Source: RH-AL1 sp965277355
Lineage (GTDB): Bacteria; Pseudomonadota; Alphaproteobacteria; Rhizobiales; Beijerinckiaceae
Assembly (NCBI GenBank): GCA_965277355.1
Contig: CBDICN010000001.1
Location: 372,001 to 436,000 of the forward strand
Length of the DNA stretch: 64,000 nucleotides
Direction: 5' to 3'
A program made the position numbers and the translations under genes. The notes beneath the pieces are model-generated. The model was not told the DNA's origin. It ran no database searches and saw only the letters and a program-made list of their open reading frames with translations. This document shows positions 26,437-34,849 of the stretch, piece after piece; position 1 is the stretch's first letter; the number at the start of each line of letters is the position of its first letter.

Positions 26437-28569
26437 ATGTCGCAACCAGGCACGATGACCAACGATCTCGACCGGCTCGACCTTGACGAGGTAAAGCGCT
26501 TCCTCACGCGGCAGTGGAGGCTCATCGTCGGCGTCGCCATCACCTGCACGGTGCTCGCCGGCGTCTTCTGCTTCTCCGCCACCCCGATCTTCACCGCGAC
26601 GTCGCAGATCCTGCTCGATCCGCGCAAGCAGCACGTCTTCGGTCAGGATGCGGTGACGCCGGACCAAGCGCTCGACTCATCCATCGTCGACAGCCAGATC
26701 CCGATCATCCTGTCCACGCGTCTTCTGGCGAAGGTCGTCGTCAAGGAGAACCTCGCCGACGATCCGGAATTCGCCGCCCCCGCTAAAGCCGGTCTTCTCG
26801 ACCGGATTTTCGCGCTGCTTCACCTGAAAAGCGCGGCGAAGGTCGCCGTGCCGTCGGTCGACGGCATCGATCCCAAGCTCGCGCCGGTCATCCTCCACCT
26901 GTTCAAGAGCATCGAGGTCACGCGCATCGCGAAAAGCAACGTGCTCTCGCTCGCCGTCTCCTCGCGCGACTCCGCCAAGGCGACGCGCCTTGCCAACGGA
27001 CTCGCCCAGACCTACGTGGAGGACCAGATCGACGTGCGCGCGAGGGCGGTGCAGCAGGCGGCGGCCTTCTTCGAAGATCGGCTCGGCAGCCTGCGCGATC
27101 AGGTGCGCCAGTCTGAAAGCGCCGTCGTCGACTTCCGCCGCACGCACGATCTGCGCACCACCACGACGATGGACGGCAAGATCACCGTTGGCGAGCAGCA
27201 GCTACAGAACCTGAACGAGAAGCTCGCCACTGCGAGTTCGGACACCGCCGAGAAGCTCGCGGCCTACCAGCAGGCCTTGCGCTTCAGCAGCCGCGGCGCG
27301 AGCCTCGACTCGCTGCCGGAGATGATCCGCTCGCCGGTGATCACCCAGCTACGCGGTCAGCAGGCCGATCTCATGCGACGCGAGGCCGACCTTTCGGCGA
27401 CCTACGGGCCGGCCTATCCGGCGATCACGCAGATCCATGCGCAGCGCAACGGCATCGAACGCTCCATCGCGGCCGAGATGAAACGCCTCGTCGCCACCCT
27501 CAAGAACGATTACGAGGTCGCCAAGGCGCGCGAGGATTCGCTGCGCAAGACGATCACTTCGCTTTCCGCGATGGCCGGCGGCGACAACGAGGTCGGTGTC
27601 GAATTGCGCGAGCTCGAGCGCACCAATCTCGCCAACAAGGCGCTGTTCGAAAACTTCCTCACCCGAGCCAAGCTCACGCAGGAGCAATCGACCTTCGAGG
27701 AGCCGGACGCGCGGCTGATCTCTCCGGCGCTGGAACCGACGGCACCGTCGTCGCCGAAGACCAAGCTTATCCTGCCGGTCGCCGCCATCGCCGGGCTCCT
27801 CGCGGGTCTCGGTCTCGCGGCGGTCCTCGACCTGATGGGCAAGAAGAGCAGGGCGACGCCCGCCGCCAGGGCCAACGCCTTCATCCTGGCGCGCATCCCT
27901 GGCATCGATTTCGTGCGGGGCGCCCGCGCCGATTGCCTCGGCTACATGGAGGACAATCCGCAATCGGATTTCGCGCGGAAGATCGAGCTGCTCGTCGGCA
28001 AGCTGGCGCCCGAGCCCCTCGCGGGCCGCGGCCGGGTGGTGGCGCTCGCGCCGCTTAGCCTCGGCGAGGGTTCGACGAGCATCGCGCTGTGCATCGCCGC
28101 CGCCGCTGCGAAGGCGGGTCGCCGCGTCCTGCTCATCGACGCGGACCACGAGCGACGCGGGCTCTCTAGACGCCTCGACGCCAGCGCCAAGCCCGGTCTC
28201 GGTGAAGTCGTCGGCGGTGTTATGTCAGCCGGTGCCGCCGTCCTGATACAGCCCCGCTTCGCCTTCCTGGCCGCCGGCCAGCGCCCTCTCGACGCGGCGC
28301 AGGGCAAGCCGCTACGGGCGTTCCTCGCGGAGGCCCGCACCCGTTTCGATCTCCTGATCATCGACGCGCCGGCCTTCGACGACGGCGAACAGGCGCTCGG
28401 TATCGGTGCCTGCGCCGATGCCATCGCGATCGTTGCCTGCTGGGATCAGTTGTTGCCCGACACGTTCATCGCCGCGATCGACTCCGTCGCCGATCGGGAC
28501 AATTTCGCCGGGATCGTCCTCAATCGGACTCGCGCGGCCGAGCCTCAGGACCTCGCGCTCGCGAGCTAG
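26437..28569 (+). CDS. Wzc/ExoP-like polysaccharide co-polymerase with degenerate kinase domain
   Basis: A 710-residue inner-membrane protein controlling exopolysaccharide chain length. TM1 is near residues 28-47, a Wzz domain and long coiled-coil periplasmic region follow, then the GNVR-type segment, TM2 (about 443-465) and a cytoplasmic BY-kinase-like domain (about 530-710). The Walker A loop reads SLGEGSTS (541-548) where functional enzymes have GEGKS/T, so the nucleotide-binding lysine is missing. Walker A-prime LLIDAD and Walker B LLIIDAP remain. There is no C-terminal tyrosine cluster. It is probably a pseudokinase. The start at 26437 or 26455 is uncertain. Confidence 0.87.
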   Translation: MSQPGTMTNDLDRLDLDEVKRFLTRQWRLIVGVAITCTVLAGVFCFSATPIFTATSQILLDPRKQHVFGQDAVTPDQALDSSIVDSQIPIILSTRLLAKVVVKENLADDPEFAAPAKAGLLDRIFALLHLKSAAKVAVPSVDGIDPKLAPVILHLFKSIEVTRIAKSNVLSLAVSSRDSAKATRLANGLAQTYVEDQIDVRARAVQQAAAFFEDRLGSLRDQVRQSESAVVDFRRTHDLRTTTTMDGKITVGEQQLQNLNEKLATASSDTAEKLAAYQQALRFSSRGASLDSLPEMIRSPVITQLRGQQADLMRREADLSATYGPAYPAITQIHAQRNGIERSIAAEMKRLVATLKNDYEVAKAREDSLRKTITSLSAMAGGDNEVGVELRELERTNLANKALFENFLTRAKLTQEQSTFEEPDARLISPALEPTAPSSPKTKLILPVAAIAGLLAGLGLAAVLDLMGKKSRATPAARANAFILARIPGIDFVRGARADCLGYMEDNPQSDFARKIELLVGKLAPEPLAGRGRVVALAPLSLGEGSTSIALCIAAAAAKAGRRVLLIDADHERRGLSRRLDASAKPGLGEVVGGVMSAGAAVLIQPRFAFLAAGQRPLDAAQGKPLRAFLAEARTRFDLLIIDAPAFDDGEQALGIGACADAIAIVACWDQLLPDTFIAAIDSVADRDNFAGIVLNRTRAAEPQDLALAS

Positions 28570-28679
28570 CCGTTCAACTGCGAACGAGCCGCGAAAGCTT
28601 TTCTCAACGAAGACGCGGCAGGATGGTGCGACTTTCGGCGAGACGACGCCCCGTCTCGATCGCGTGCGAGGGGTCATCC

Positions 28680-30524
28680 ATGTACGTCTTGTCCTCGGCC
28701 GAGAGCGAGCCATCGCCCGTCTTGGTCCCGGAGGGCTTGCATTACGGCGTTCCCTGCGCCTTCAAGGGTTGCAGCGGCTTCTACCATCCGGCCGGCGGCA
28801 CCGTCGGCGTCGTGCTCTGCTCGCCGTGGGGCTTCGAGGAGCTGACGCTTCGCAAGAGCTGGCGGCTGCTCGCCGAGGCCATCGCGCAAGCCGGCTTCCC
28901 CTGCATCCGCTTCGATTATCCCTGCACCGGCAATTCGCTCGGCGACAGCGGCGAGATCGCCTCCGCCGACCGCTGGATCGAGTCGATCGACGCGGCGGCG
29001 GACGTGCTGCGTCTCAACAGCGGCGTGCGGCGCTTCATCTTCCTCGGCCAGTCGCTCGGCGCGACGCTTGCCGTAGAGGCCGCGCGCAAGCGCGCCGACG
29101 TCGCCGCCCTGCTTCTGATCGCCCCCGTCGTGAAGGGTCGCGCCTATGTCCGCGAGCTTGCCGCAACGGCCACGTTGGTCGCCGAAAGGATCGGCATCGC
29201 TCTCGAGCACGGCCGCGAAGGTCTCAGCGTACTCGGCTTCGAACTGCCGCAGGCGATGATCGATAGTTTGAAGACTCTCGATCTCACCAAGCTCGACCGT
29301 ATCGACGTCGCCTCCGTCACCCTGTTCGACCAGCCCAATCGCAAGGCGGCGGCGGAGGTGTCGGTGCATCTTCGCAAGCTCGGCGCCGGCGTGCGTCTCG
29401 ATCCGGTCGAGCCGTTCCACGTGATGGTATCGGATGCGACCGCGATCCAGGCCTTGCCGGTGTCGAGCGAGAGGGTCATCGAGGTGCTGCGAACGGTTCA
29501 TCCGCTCGCGCAGCCGCAAACGAGCGCTGCCGTGTCCAACGTCCCGGCCGCGCTCGTCGGTCCCGGCTTCCGCGAGGAGCCCGTCCGTTTCGGCCCCGAG
29601 CGCGCCCTGTTCGGCATGCTGTGCCGGCCGGCGAAGCCGAAGCCCGGCGCTGCGGCCGTCATCCTGCTCAATCGCGGGCTCAACTCGCATATCGGCTGGC
29701 GCCGCTCGTCGGTCGAACAGGCGCGCGGATTGGCCGCCGCCGGCATCACGAGCCTTCGCTTCGATCTGGCGGGCCTGGGCGAAAGCCGCGACGAGCCGGG
29801 TCGCGCGGCGGACCTCATCTATTCCGATCGCCTGCTGCCGGATATCTCGGCCGCTGTCGACCTCGTCGCCGTGCGCGGTCACCGGCGCATCGCGCTCGCC
29901 GGCGTATGCAGCGGCGCCTATATGGCGCTCGCCGCCGCACACGCCGATCCGCGCGTGACCGACGTCTTCGTGGTGAACGCGCAGCGCTTGCTCTGGAACC
30001 CGGCGGAGAGTGCCGAGGAGGTCATCCGCTACGGTCTGCGCTCGATGAACGACTACGTCGGCGACATCAGGGGCCGTAACGCGCTGAAGAAGCTCGTGCG
30101 CAGCCGCCACCGCATCCTGCCGGCGATGCGTTTCCTCGCCAAACGCAACGTCAAGACAATGCTCGCCAAGGTCCCGCTGGAGCTGCGCTCGGCGGTGATG
30201 CGCAACTCGATGACCGCTCGCGTCCACGGCTTCTTCACGACGCTGGCCGCGCAGGGCACCCGCGTGTCGCTGCTCTACAGCGTCGGCGATCCAGGGCTCG
30301 TCGAGCTGCGCAACTATTTCGGTCCGCAGGGCCGCGATCTGCGCCGCTTCGGCAACGCGACGGTGGCCCTCATCCCCGACGCCGACCACAATCTCACGAG
30401 CGCGCCCGCCACCGCGGCGATGCTCGACCACATGATAGCCTCCGCCATCGGCGAGCCGGCACCGCGCGAGGTCGCCACGAGCCGTCTCGACCGGCTGCCG
30501 CAGGCGGTGGTGTGCCCGACCTGA
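28680..30524 (+). CDS. Tandem alpha/beta-hydrolase fusion in exopolysaccharide locus
   Basis: A 614-residue protein with two alpha/beta-hydrolase domains. Domain 1 (about 20-280) has IRFDYPCTGNSLG and nucleophile S125 in GQSLGA. Domain 2 (about 300-595) has LRFDLAGLGES and elbow GVCSG, placing C410 at the nucleophile position, as in dienelactone hydrolases. Late DADHNLTSAP could supply the acid and histidine. It resembles hydrolases associated with exopolysaccharide/exosortase loci, but the substrate is unknown. ATG 28680 has GAGGGG 7 nt upstream. No signal peptide is seen, so it is probably cytoplasmic. Confidence 0.75.
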   Translation: MYVLSSAESEPSPVLVPEGLHYGVPCAFKGCSGFYHPAGGTVGVVLCSPWGFEELTLRKSWRLLAEAIAQAGFPCIRFDYPCTGNSLGDSGEIASADRWIESIDAAADVLRLNSGVRRFIFLGQSLGATLAVEAARKRADVAALLLIAPVVKGRAYVRELAATATLVAERIGIALEHGREGLSVLGFELPQAMIDSLKTLDLTKLDRIDVASVTLFDQPNRKAAAEVSVHLRKLGAGVRLDPVEPFHVMVSDATAIQALPVSSERVIEVLRTVHPLAQPQTSAAVSNVPAALVGPGFREEPVRFGPERALFGMLCRPAKPKPGAAAVILLNRGLNSHIGWRRSSVEQARGLAAAGITSLRFDLAGLGESRDEPGRAADLIYSDRLLPDISAAVDLVAVRGHRRIALAGVCSGAYMALAAAHADPRVTDVFVVNAQRLLWNPAESAEEVIRYGLRSMNDYVGDIRGRNALKKLVRSRHRILPAMRFLAKRNVKTMLAKVPLELRSAVMRNSMTARVHGFFTTLAAQGTRVSLLYSVGDPGLVELRNYFGPQGRDLRRFGNATVALIPDADHNLTSAPATAAMLDHMIASAIGEPAPREVATSRLDRLPQAVVCPT

Positions 30525-30674
30525 GACAGCTATCGTCGGGTCGCCGTCCGCATAGCCAGCCGCACCCGCGCCGGCCTGTCGAGAGCCACTCGCGTCCCTT
30601 TGCAGCGTGCCACGGCCGGGAACCGTGCCGCCGGAAGTACCGTTCGGAGACGACGAACAACGGGATGCAGCCTT

Positions 30675-31118
30675 ATGCGCAACGATGCTTCGGGTCTCTA
30701 TCGTGTGCCCGGCCGATCTTTCTACGCCATTTTGGTCCCGTTCTCGATCGCCTGTTTCATCGGCACGTTGCTCACCGACCTCGCGTATCTCGCCACCGAT
30801 TCGGTTCTCTGGGAGACGTTCTCGGTTTGGCAGCTGACCATCGGTCTCGTCGTGGCCGCGCTCGCGGTCGTAGGCGGCATCGTCGATCTCGTGCGCAGCC
30901 GACGCGTTCGCGGCCTGGCGCAACCCTGGCTGCGCGTCCTTGGCCAGTTCGTCGCCTTCGGATTGTCGCTCCTCAACGTCTTCGTCCACAGCCGCGATGG
31001 CTATACGGCGGTCGTGCCCGAGGGATTGATTCTGTCGGCCCTCGTCGTCCTCGTGCTCATCGTGACGTTCATCCTGGAGCGGCCCTTGAACGCTTATCGC
31101 AAGGAAGGTTTGACCTGA
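30675..31118 (+). CDS. DUF2231 membrane protein
   Basis: A 147-residue integral membrane protein with four predicted helices (about 18-40, 52-72, 88-105 and 112-132), of the DUF2231 family. Function unknown. DUF2231 genes often sit beside membrane-linked PQQ or sorbosone dehydrogenases and cytochromes, and here its stop overlaps the ATG of a sorbosone dehydrogenase gene (TGATG). It may anchor or pass electrons from that enzyme; that is inference. Confidence 0.78.
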   Translation: MRNDASGLYRVPGRSFYAILVPFSIACFIGTLLTDLAYLATDSVLWETFSVWQLTIGLVVAALAVVGGIVDLVRSRRVRGLAQPWLRVLGQFVAFGLSLLNVFVHSRDGYTAVVPEGLILSALVVLVLIVTFILERPLNAYRKEGLT

Positions 31119-32458
31119 TGCGCGCGACCAACCCAAGCAACCGGCTTCTCTTCCGCGCCGCAGGCATCGGGCTTGCCGGCATGGCTCTGATGGGCTGCGA
31201 GGACAAGCGCATCGATCCGGCCGATCAGCTCGGCGCCAACCCCGTGCTGCCGGCTCCGCAGGAATATCTGCTGCCGCCGATGGCGCTCGCGCAGGCGGCG
31301 CCGTGGCGCGACGACACCCCCAAGGCACCGGCGGGACTGCAGGTGCGGCTCCTCGCAAGCGACCTCAAGAACCCGCGGCAGATCTTCGTCCTGCCGAACA
31401 ACGACATCCTGGTCGTCGAAACCCGTGGTCCCAAGCCGCCGCTGAATCGGCCGAAAGACTACATCATGAAGGTCGTCCGCTCGTTCGTCGATCCTGGCGC
31501 CGAGGGGGCTAACCGCATCACGCTGCTGCGCGACATCGGGCCGGACGGCGTCGCCAAGACCCGCACGGTGTTCCTCGATCACCTGACATCACCCTTCGGC
31601 GTCGCGCTCGTCGGGGGCGACCTTTACGTAGCCGATACCGATGCGCTGCTGCGCTTCCCCTATACGCAGGGCGACACGAGCATCACCGCGCCCGGCAGCA
31701 AGGTCACCGACCTGCCGGCCGGCCCGATCGACCACCACTGGACCAAGAGTCTGGTGGCAAGCCCCGACGGAACAAAGCTCTACGTCGGCGTCGGCTCCAA
31801 CTCGAACATCACGGAGAACGGTATCGGCGCCGAACTCGATCGTGCCCAGATCTGGGAGGTCGATCGTGCCACCGGCCTGAAGCGCCCCTACGCCACAGGT
31901 TTGCGCAACCCGACCGGGCTGCAGTTCGAGCCCAGGACCAACAAGCTTTGGGCGATCGCCAACGAGCGCGACGAACTCGGTCCCGACCTCGTGCCGGATT
32001 ACCTCACCTCCGTGCGGGACGGCGCCTTCTACGGCTGGCCCTACAGCTACTGGGGACAGCACCTCGATCCCCGTGTCATGCCGCAGAGACCGGATCTCGT
32101 CGCCACGGCGATCCCGCCCGATTACGGGCTCAGCTCGCACGTCGCCCCGCTCGGCCTGGCCTTCGCCACCGGCACGAGCTTTCCGCAGAGCTACCAGGGC
32201 GGCGCCTTCGTCAGTGAGCACGGCAGCTGGGACCGTTCGCCGCTTAGTGGCTACAAGGTGGTCTACGTGCCCTTCACCGAAGGCAAGCCCAGCGGCAAGG
32301 CCCAGGACTTCGTCACCGGCTTCCTCTCGGCGGATGGCCACGCGCGGGGCCGCCCGGTCGGCATCGCCGTCGACAAGGACGGTGCCCTGCTGATCGCCGA
32401 CGATTTGTCCGACAAGGTTTGGCGCGTATCGGCGACGGCTAAGCAGGCGAACCGCTAG
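31118..32458 (+). CDS. Sorbosone dehydrogenase-family lipoprotein (PQQ-type beta-propeller)
   Basis: A 446-residue lipoprotein with lipobox L24-M25-G26-C27 and a soluble quinoprotein glucose/L-sorbosone dehydrogenase-type six-blade propeller. Family segments include PRQIFVLPNNDILVVETRG, SPFGVALVGGDLYVADTD, YATGLRNPTGLQFEP and SEHGSWDRSPLSGYKV. It likely oxidises a sugar or aldose in the periplasm with PQQ. The substrate cannot be deduced. AAGGAAGG lies 9-16 nt upstream of the start, and the coding sequence overlaps the DUF2231 gene by 1 nt. Confidence 0.88.
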   Translation: MRATNPSNRLLFRAAGIGLAGMALMGCEDKRIDPADQLGANPVLPAPQEYLLPPMALAQAAPWRDDTPKAPAGLQVRLLASDLKNPRQIFVLPNNDILVVETRGPKPPLNRPKDYIMKVVRSFVDPGAEGANRITLLRDIGPDGVAKTRTVFLDHLTSPFGVALVGGDLYVADTDALLRFPYTQGDTSITAPGSKVTDLPAGPIDHHWTKSLVASPDGTKLYVGVGSNSNITENGIGAELDRAQIWEVDRATGLKRPYATGLRNPTGLQFEPRTNKLWAIANERDELGPDLVPDYLTSVRDGAFYGWPYSYWGQHLDPRVMPQRPDLVATAIPPDYGLSSHVAPLGLAFATGTSFPQSYQGGAFVSEHGSWDRSPLSGYKVVYVPFTEGKPSGKAQDFVTGFLSADGHARGRPVGIAVDKDGALLIADDLSDKVWRVSATAKQANR

Positions 32459-32551
32459 GCCGACACCCTCTAACGACGCATTTGGCGTGCTTCAGACTCT
32501 GCCTAACAGTATCGATGCCGGCGGCCGCCGTGCACTTGTCTGCCTGGCACA

Positions 32552-32830
32552 GTGTACGGTTCAGGCCGGCCGCTTCATTGGGCGAACAGGCAAGTCGCGA
32601 CGCATCTCGTGACGCGCATGGCGGTGGGGCGGGACCCGCGGGTGGTCACGGCTTCCGCCGGCGAGGTCTTCGATACCTATGGGCTGCACGAGCGCGACGC
32701 GCAGGCGATCTACCTCATCCGCCCCGACGGCTAAATCGCGTGGCGCGGCAGCCGGCCTCGACATCGACAGCTGCGCGAGGTTAATGGCGCGCTTCGCCAG
32801 CGCGTCGATCCTGTCCGCGAGCTGCGGTAT
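32552..32830 (+). pseudogene. C-terminal remnant, probably of an FAD-dependent monooxygenase
   Basis: An in-frame stretch encodes a fragment ending DAQAIYLIRPDG, then TAA, then IAWRG. The tail continues in another frame as GLDIDSCARLMARFA. Read across the stop and frameshift, it resembles the C-terminal domain (LIRPDGYIAWR) of class A flavin monooxygenases. The nonsense codon occupies the usual tyrosine position. No 5' part of the gene is visible, so this is a decayed fragment. The family assignment is from pattern memory and tentative. Confidence 0.4.
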
Positions 32831-32839
32831 GCTGTAGGG

Positions 32840-33796
32840 TTACGTGCGCCGACCTTCGCCGAAACCGTTGAAGGTCTCGCGGTAACGGCTCGGGCTCACG
32901 CCGACATCGCGGCGGAACCGGTCCCGGAAAGTCGACGCGCCCTCGAAGCCGGACGCAGCCGCGACCGCCTCGATCGAGAGGTTGGTGGTCTCCAGAAGCT
33001 GTTGCGCCTTGCGCGTGCGTGCGCCGATGAGCCATTGGCCAGGGGAGACACCGGTCTGCGCCTTGAAGCGACGCGACAGCGTCCGCGTACTGGTCCCGGC
33101 TTGTTTCGCCAAGTCGACGAGCGAGAGCGACGACGCGGCATGGGCCTCGATCCAGGCCAGCAGCCCGGCGAGGCTCGCGTGCGACTCGGGAGGCTCGTGC
33201 CGGATGAACTGGGCCTGGCCGCCGGCCCGGTCGAGCGGCGCCACCGCGAGCCGGGCGGCGTAAGCGGCGACAGCCTGGCCGTGGTCCCGCCGCACCAAAT
33301 GCAGGCACATGTCGAGCGCGGCGGAGGCGCCGGCGGAGGTGACGAGCTGCCCCTCGTCGACGAACAGCACGTCGGGCAGGACGATCACCGCGGGATGGCG
33401 CGCGGCGAGCTCCGGCGCGGCGCGCCAATGCGTCGTCGCCCGGCGTCCGTCGAGCAGACCCGCCGCCGCCAGGATGAACGCCCCGGTGCAGACCGAAACC
33501 ACGCGGGCGCCGTTGGCGGCGGCGGCACGGACGGCGGCGACGACCTTGCGCGAGGCGAGCGCGCTCGGGTCCGCCACGCCGGGCACGATCACCGTCGCCG
33601 CCGCGGCCACCGCCGCGAGGGTTTTGGGGGCCTTGAGGGCGAACGCCTCGCCGCGCACCTCGCGCGCCTCGCCGCAGACGCGCACCCGGTAGCCGGCCGT
33701 GCCATCGGCCAGGCGGACCCGCCCGAACACCTCCAACGGCGTGGCGAGATCTGCGGCGACGAAGCCGTGCATGGCGATGATCGCGACCTCATGCAT
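32840..33796 (-). CDS. GlxA-family transcriptional regulator (DJ-1/PfpI domain + AraC HTH)
   Basis: A 318-residue regulator. The N-terminal DJ-1/PfpI amidotransferase-like domain (about 1-190) has VVSVCTGAFILAAAGLLDGRRATTHW-type residues. A C-terminal AraC DNA-binding domain (about 215-318) has AGTSTRTLSRRFKAQTG and a second HTH ending FEGASTFRDRFRR. It probably responds to a small amine or amino acid derivative, as do GbdR/CdhR relatives. ATG 33796 has GGAGG 5 nt upstream; earlier in-frame ATGs lack this. Divergent from the DUF3817 gene. Confidence 0.9.
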   Translation of the reverse strand: MHEVAIIAMHGFVAADLATPLEVFGRVRLADGTAGYRVRVCGEAREVRGEAFALKAPKTLAAVAAAATVIVPGVADPSALASRKVVAAVRAAAANGARVVSVCTGAFILAAAGLLDGRRATTHWRAAPELAARHPAVIVLPDVLFVDEGQLVTSAGASAALDMCLHLVRRDHGQAVAAYAARLAVAPLDRAGGQAQFIRHEPPESHASLAGLLAWIEAHAASSLSLVDLAKQAGTSTRTLSRRFKAQTGVSPGQWLIGARTRKAQQLLETTNLSIEAVAAASGFEGASTFRDRFRRDVGVSPSRYRETFNGFGEGRRT

Positions 33797-33918
33797 GGCC
33801 GGCCTCCGAGCCTGTTTCGCCCGCATTGGCAAGATCTCGGCGATCCTTGTCAATTCGGCCACTGGCCCGTGGTCGTGCGCACCCGCTAAGGGAAGGCGAC
33901 AGAAGCAGGACATCAACC

Positions 33919-34317
33919 ATGACCCTCCCCTCTTCAGGGCCGGCCGAGATGCCGGCGACGGCTCGGATCACGCCCGAGCGGCCATGTGGCGGTGCGAGCG
34001 AGCTCGAGTTCGACCAACTGCGTCGCCTCGAGATCGCGTCGATGGTCGAGGCCACCACCTTGCTCGTGCTCGTTTGCGTGGCCGTCCCGCTGAAGCACCT
34101 CGCGCATTGGCCGCTCGGGGTGAAGGTGATGGGACCCCTCCACGGTCTCGCGTTCGCGGCCTACGTCTGGACCGTGATCGAGACCGTCTCCGGCGGCGGC
34201 TGGAAGCGGCGCGACGCCGCGCGCCTGTTTCTCGTGGCTTTCCTGCCGTTTGGCGGTTTCGCCAACCTGCCGTTCTTGCGGCGTCAGGCCGGATCCTCGC
34301 GGCGCGAGCGGGCGTGA
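33919..34317 (+). CDS. DUF3817 small membrane protein
   Basis: A 132-residue protein with about three hydrophobic segments after a 30-residue hydrophilic start. The pattern LEIASMVEATTLLVLVCVAVPL and VMGPLHGLAFAAYV is that of DUF3817. Function unknown. Its stop overlaps the GTG start of the next membrane protein by 4 nt (GTGA), so the two form an operon. Confidence 0.72.
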   Translation: MTLPSSGPAEMPATARITPERPCGGASELEFDQLRRLEIASMVEATTLLVLVCVAVPLKHLAHWPLGVKVMGPLHGLAFAAYVWTVIETVSGGGWKRRDAARLFLVAFLPFGGFANLPFLRRQAGSSRRERA

Positions 34318-34739
34318 GCGCGGTCCTCTACCTCTGGATGAAGGCGCTGCATGTCGCCGCCGCGATCACCTTCGTCGGCGGCGTTCTCGCCGACGCCCTG
34401 GTCCTGGCGATGATGGCCCGGACCGAGCCGGCGGCGACCGAGCGAGCGCTCCCGCTCCAGTCGCTCCGCGGCTGGGGCCAAGCCGTGACGACGCCGGCCA
34501 TGCTGCTGGCGTGGACGCTGGGCCTCGTCCTGGCCGTCCAGGGTGGCTGGTTCGCTTTCGGCTGGCTGCGCGTCAAGCTTGCCGCCGTGCTCGCGCTATC
34601 CGCGATCCACGGTGTGCAATCGGGGCGCTTGCGGCGGCTCGAGGGCGGTGGACGAGCGTTGACGTGGATGCGCCTGGCGCCGGTCATCCTCGCGATGGTC
34701 GTGGCGATCTGCGCCCTCGCCGTCGCCAAGCCGTTCTGA
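34314..34739 (+). CDS. CopD/HemJ-like membrane protein
   Basis: A 141-residue protein with four predicted transmembrane helices. The N-terminal pattern LWMKALHVAAAITFVGGVLADALVLA, with a histidine in helix 1, resembles CopD-domain and HemJ (UPF0093) proteins, which bind copper or act in haem synthesis. It is shorter and more divergent than either, so the function is open. It starts with GTG at 34314, coupled to the DUF3817 gene. Confidence 0.6.
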   Translation: MSAVLYLWMKALHVAAAITFVGGVLADALVLAMMARTEPAATERALPLQSLRGWGQAVTTPAMLLAWTLGLVLAVQGGWFAFGWLRVKLAAVLALSAIHGVQSGRLRRLEGGGRALTWMRLAPVILAMVVAICALAVAKPF

Positions 34740-34849
34740 CGGGACGGCTTGGAGGCAGTGCGGCGCTTTTGGTCCAGCGCGCCGTCGTGCTAAGAGCCCA
34801 ACCGCTTACGCCGATTGGTATCGGCGAGTGAGCGGCAGGAGCCAGTCGT

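Noticed and set aside
32482..32784. 100-codon plus-strand open frame after the sorbosone dehydrogenase
   Set aside because: It is out of frame with the monooxygenase-like remnant and has no ribosome site or family features.
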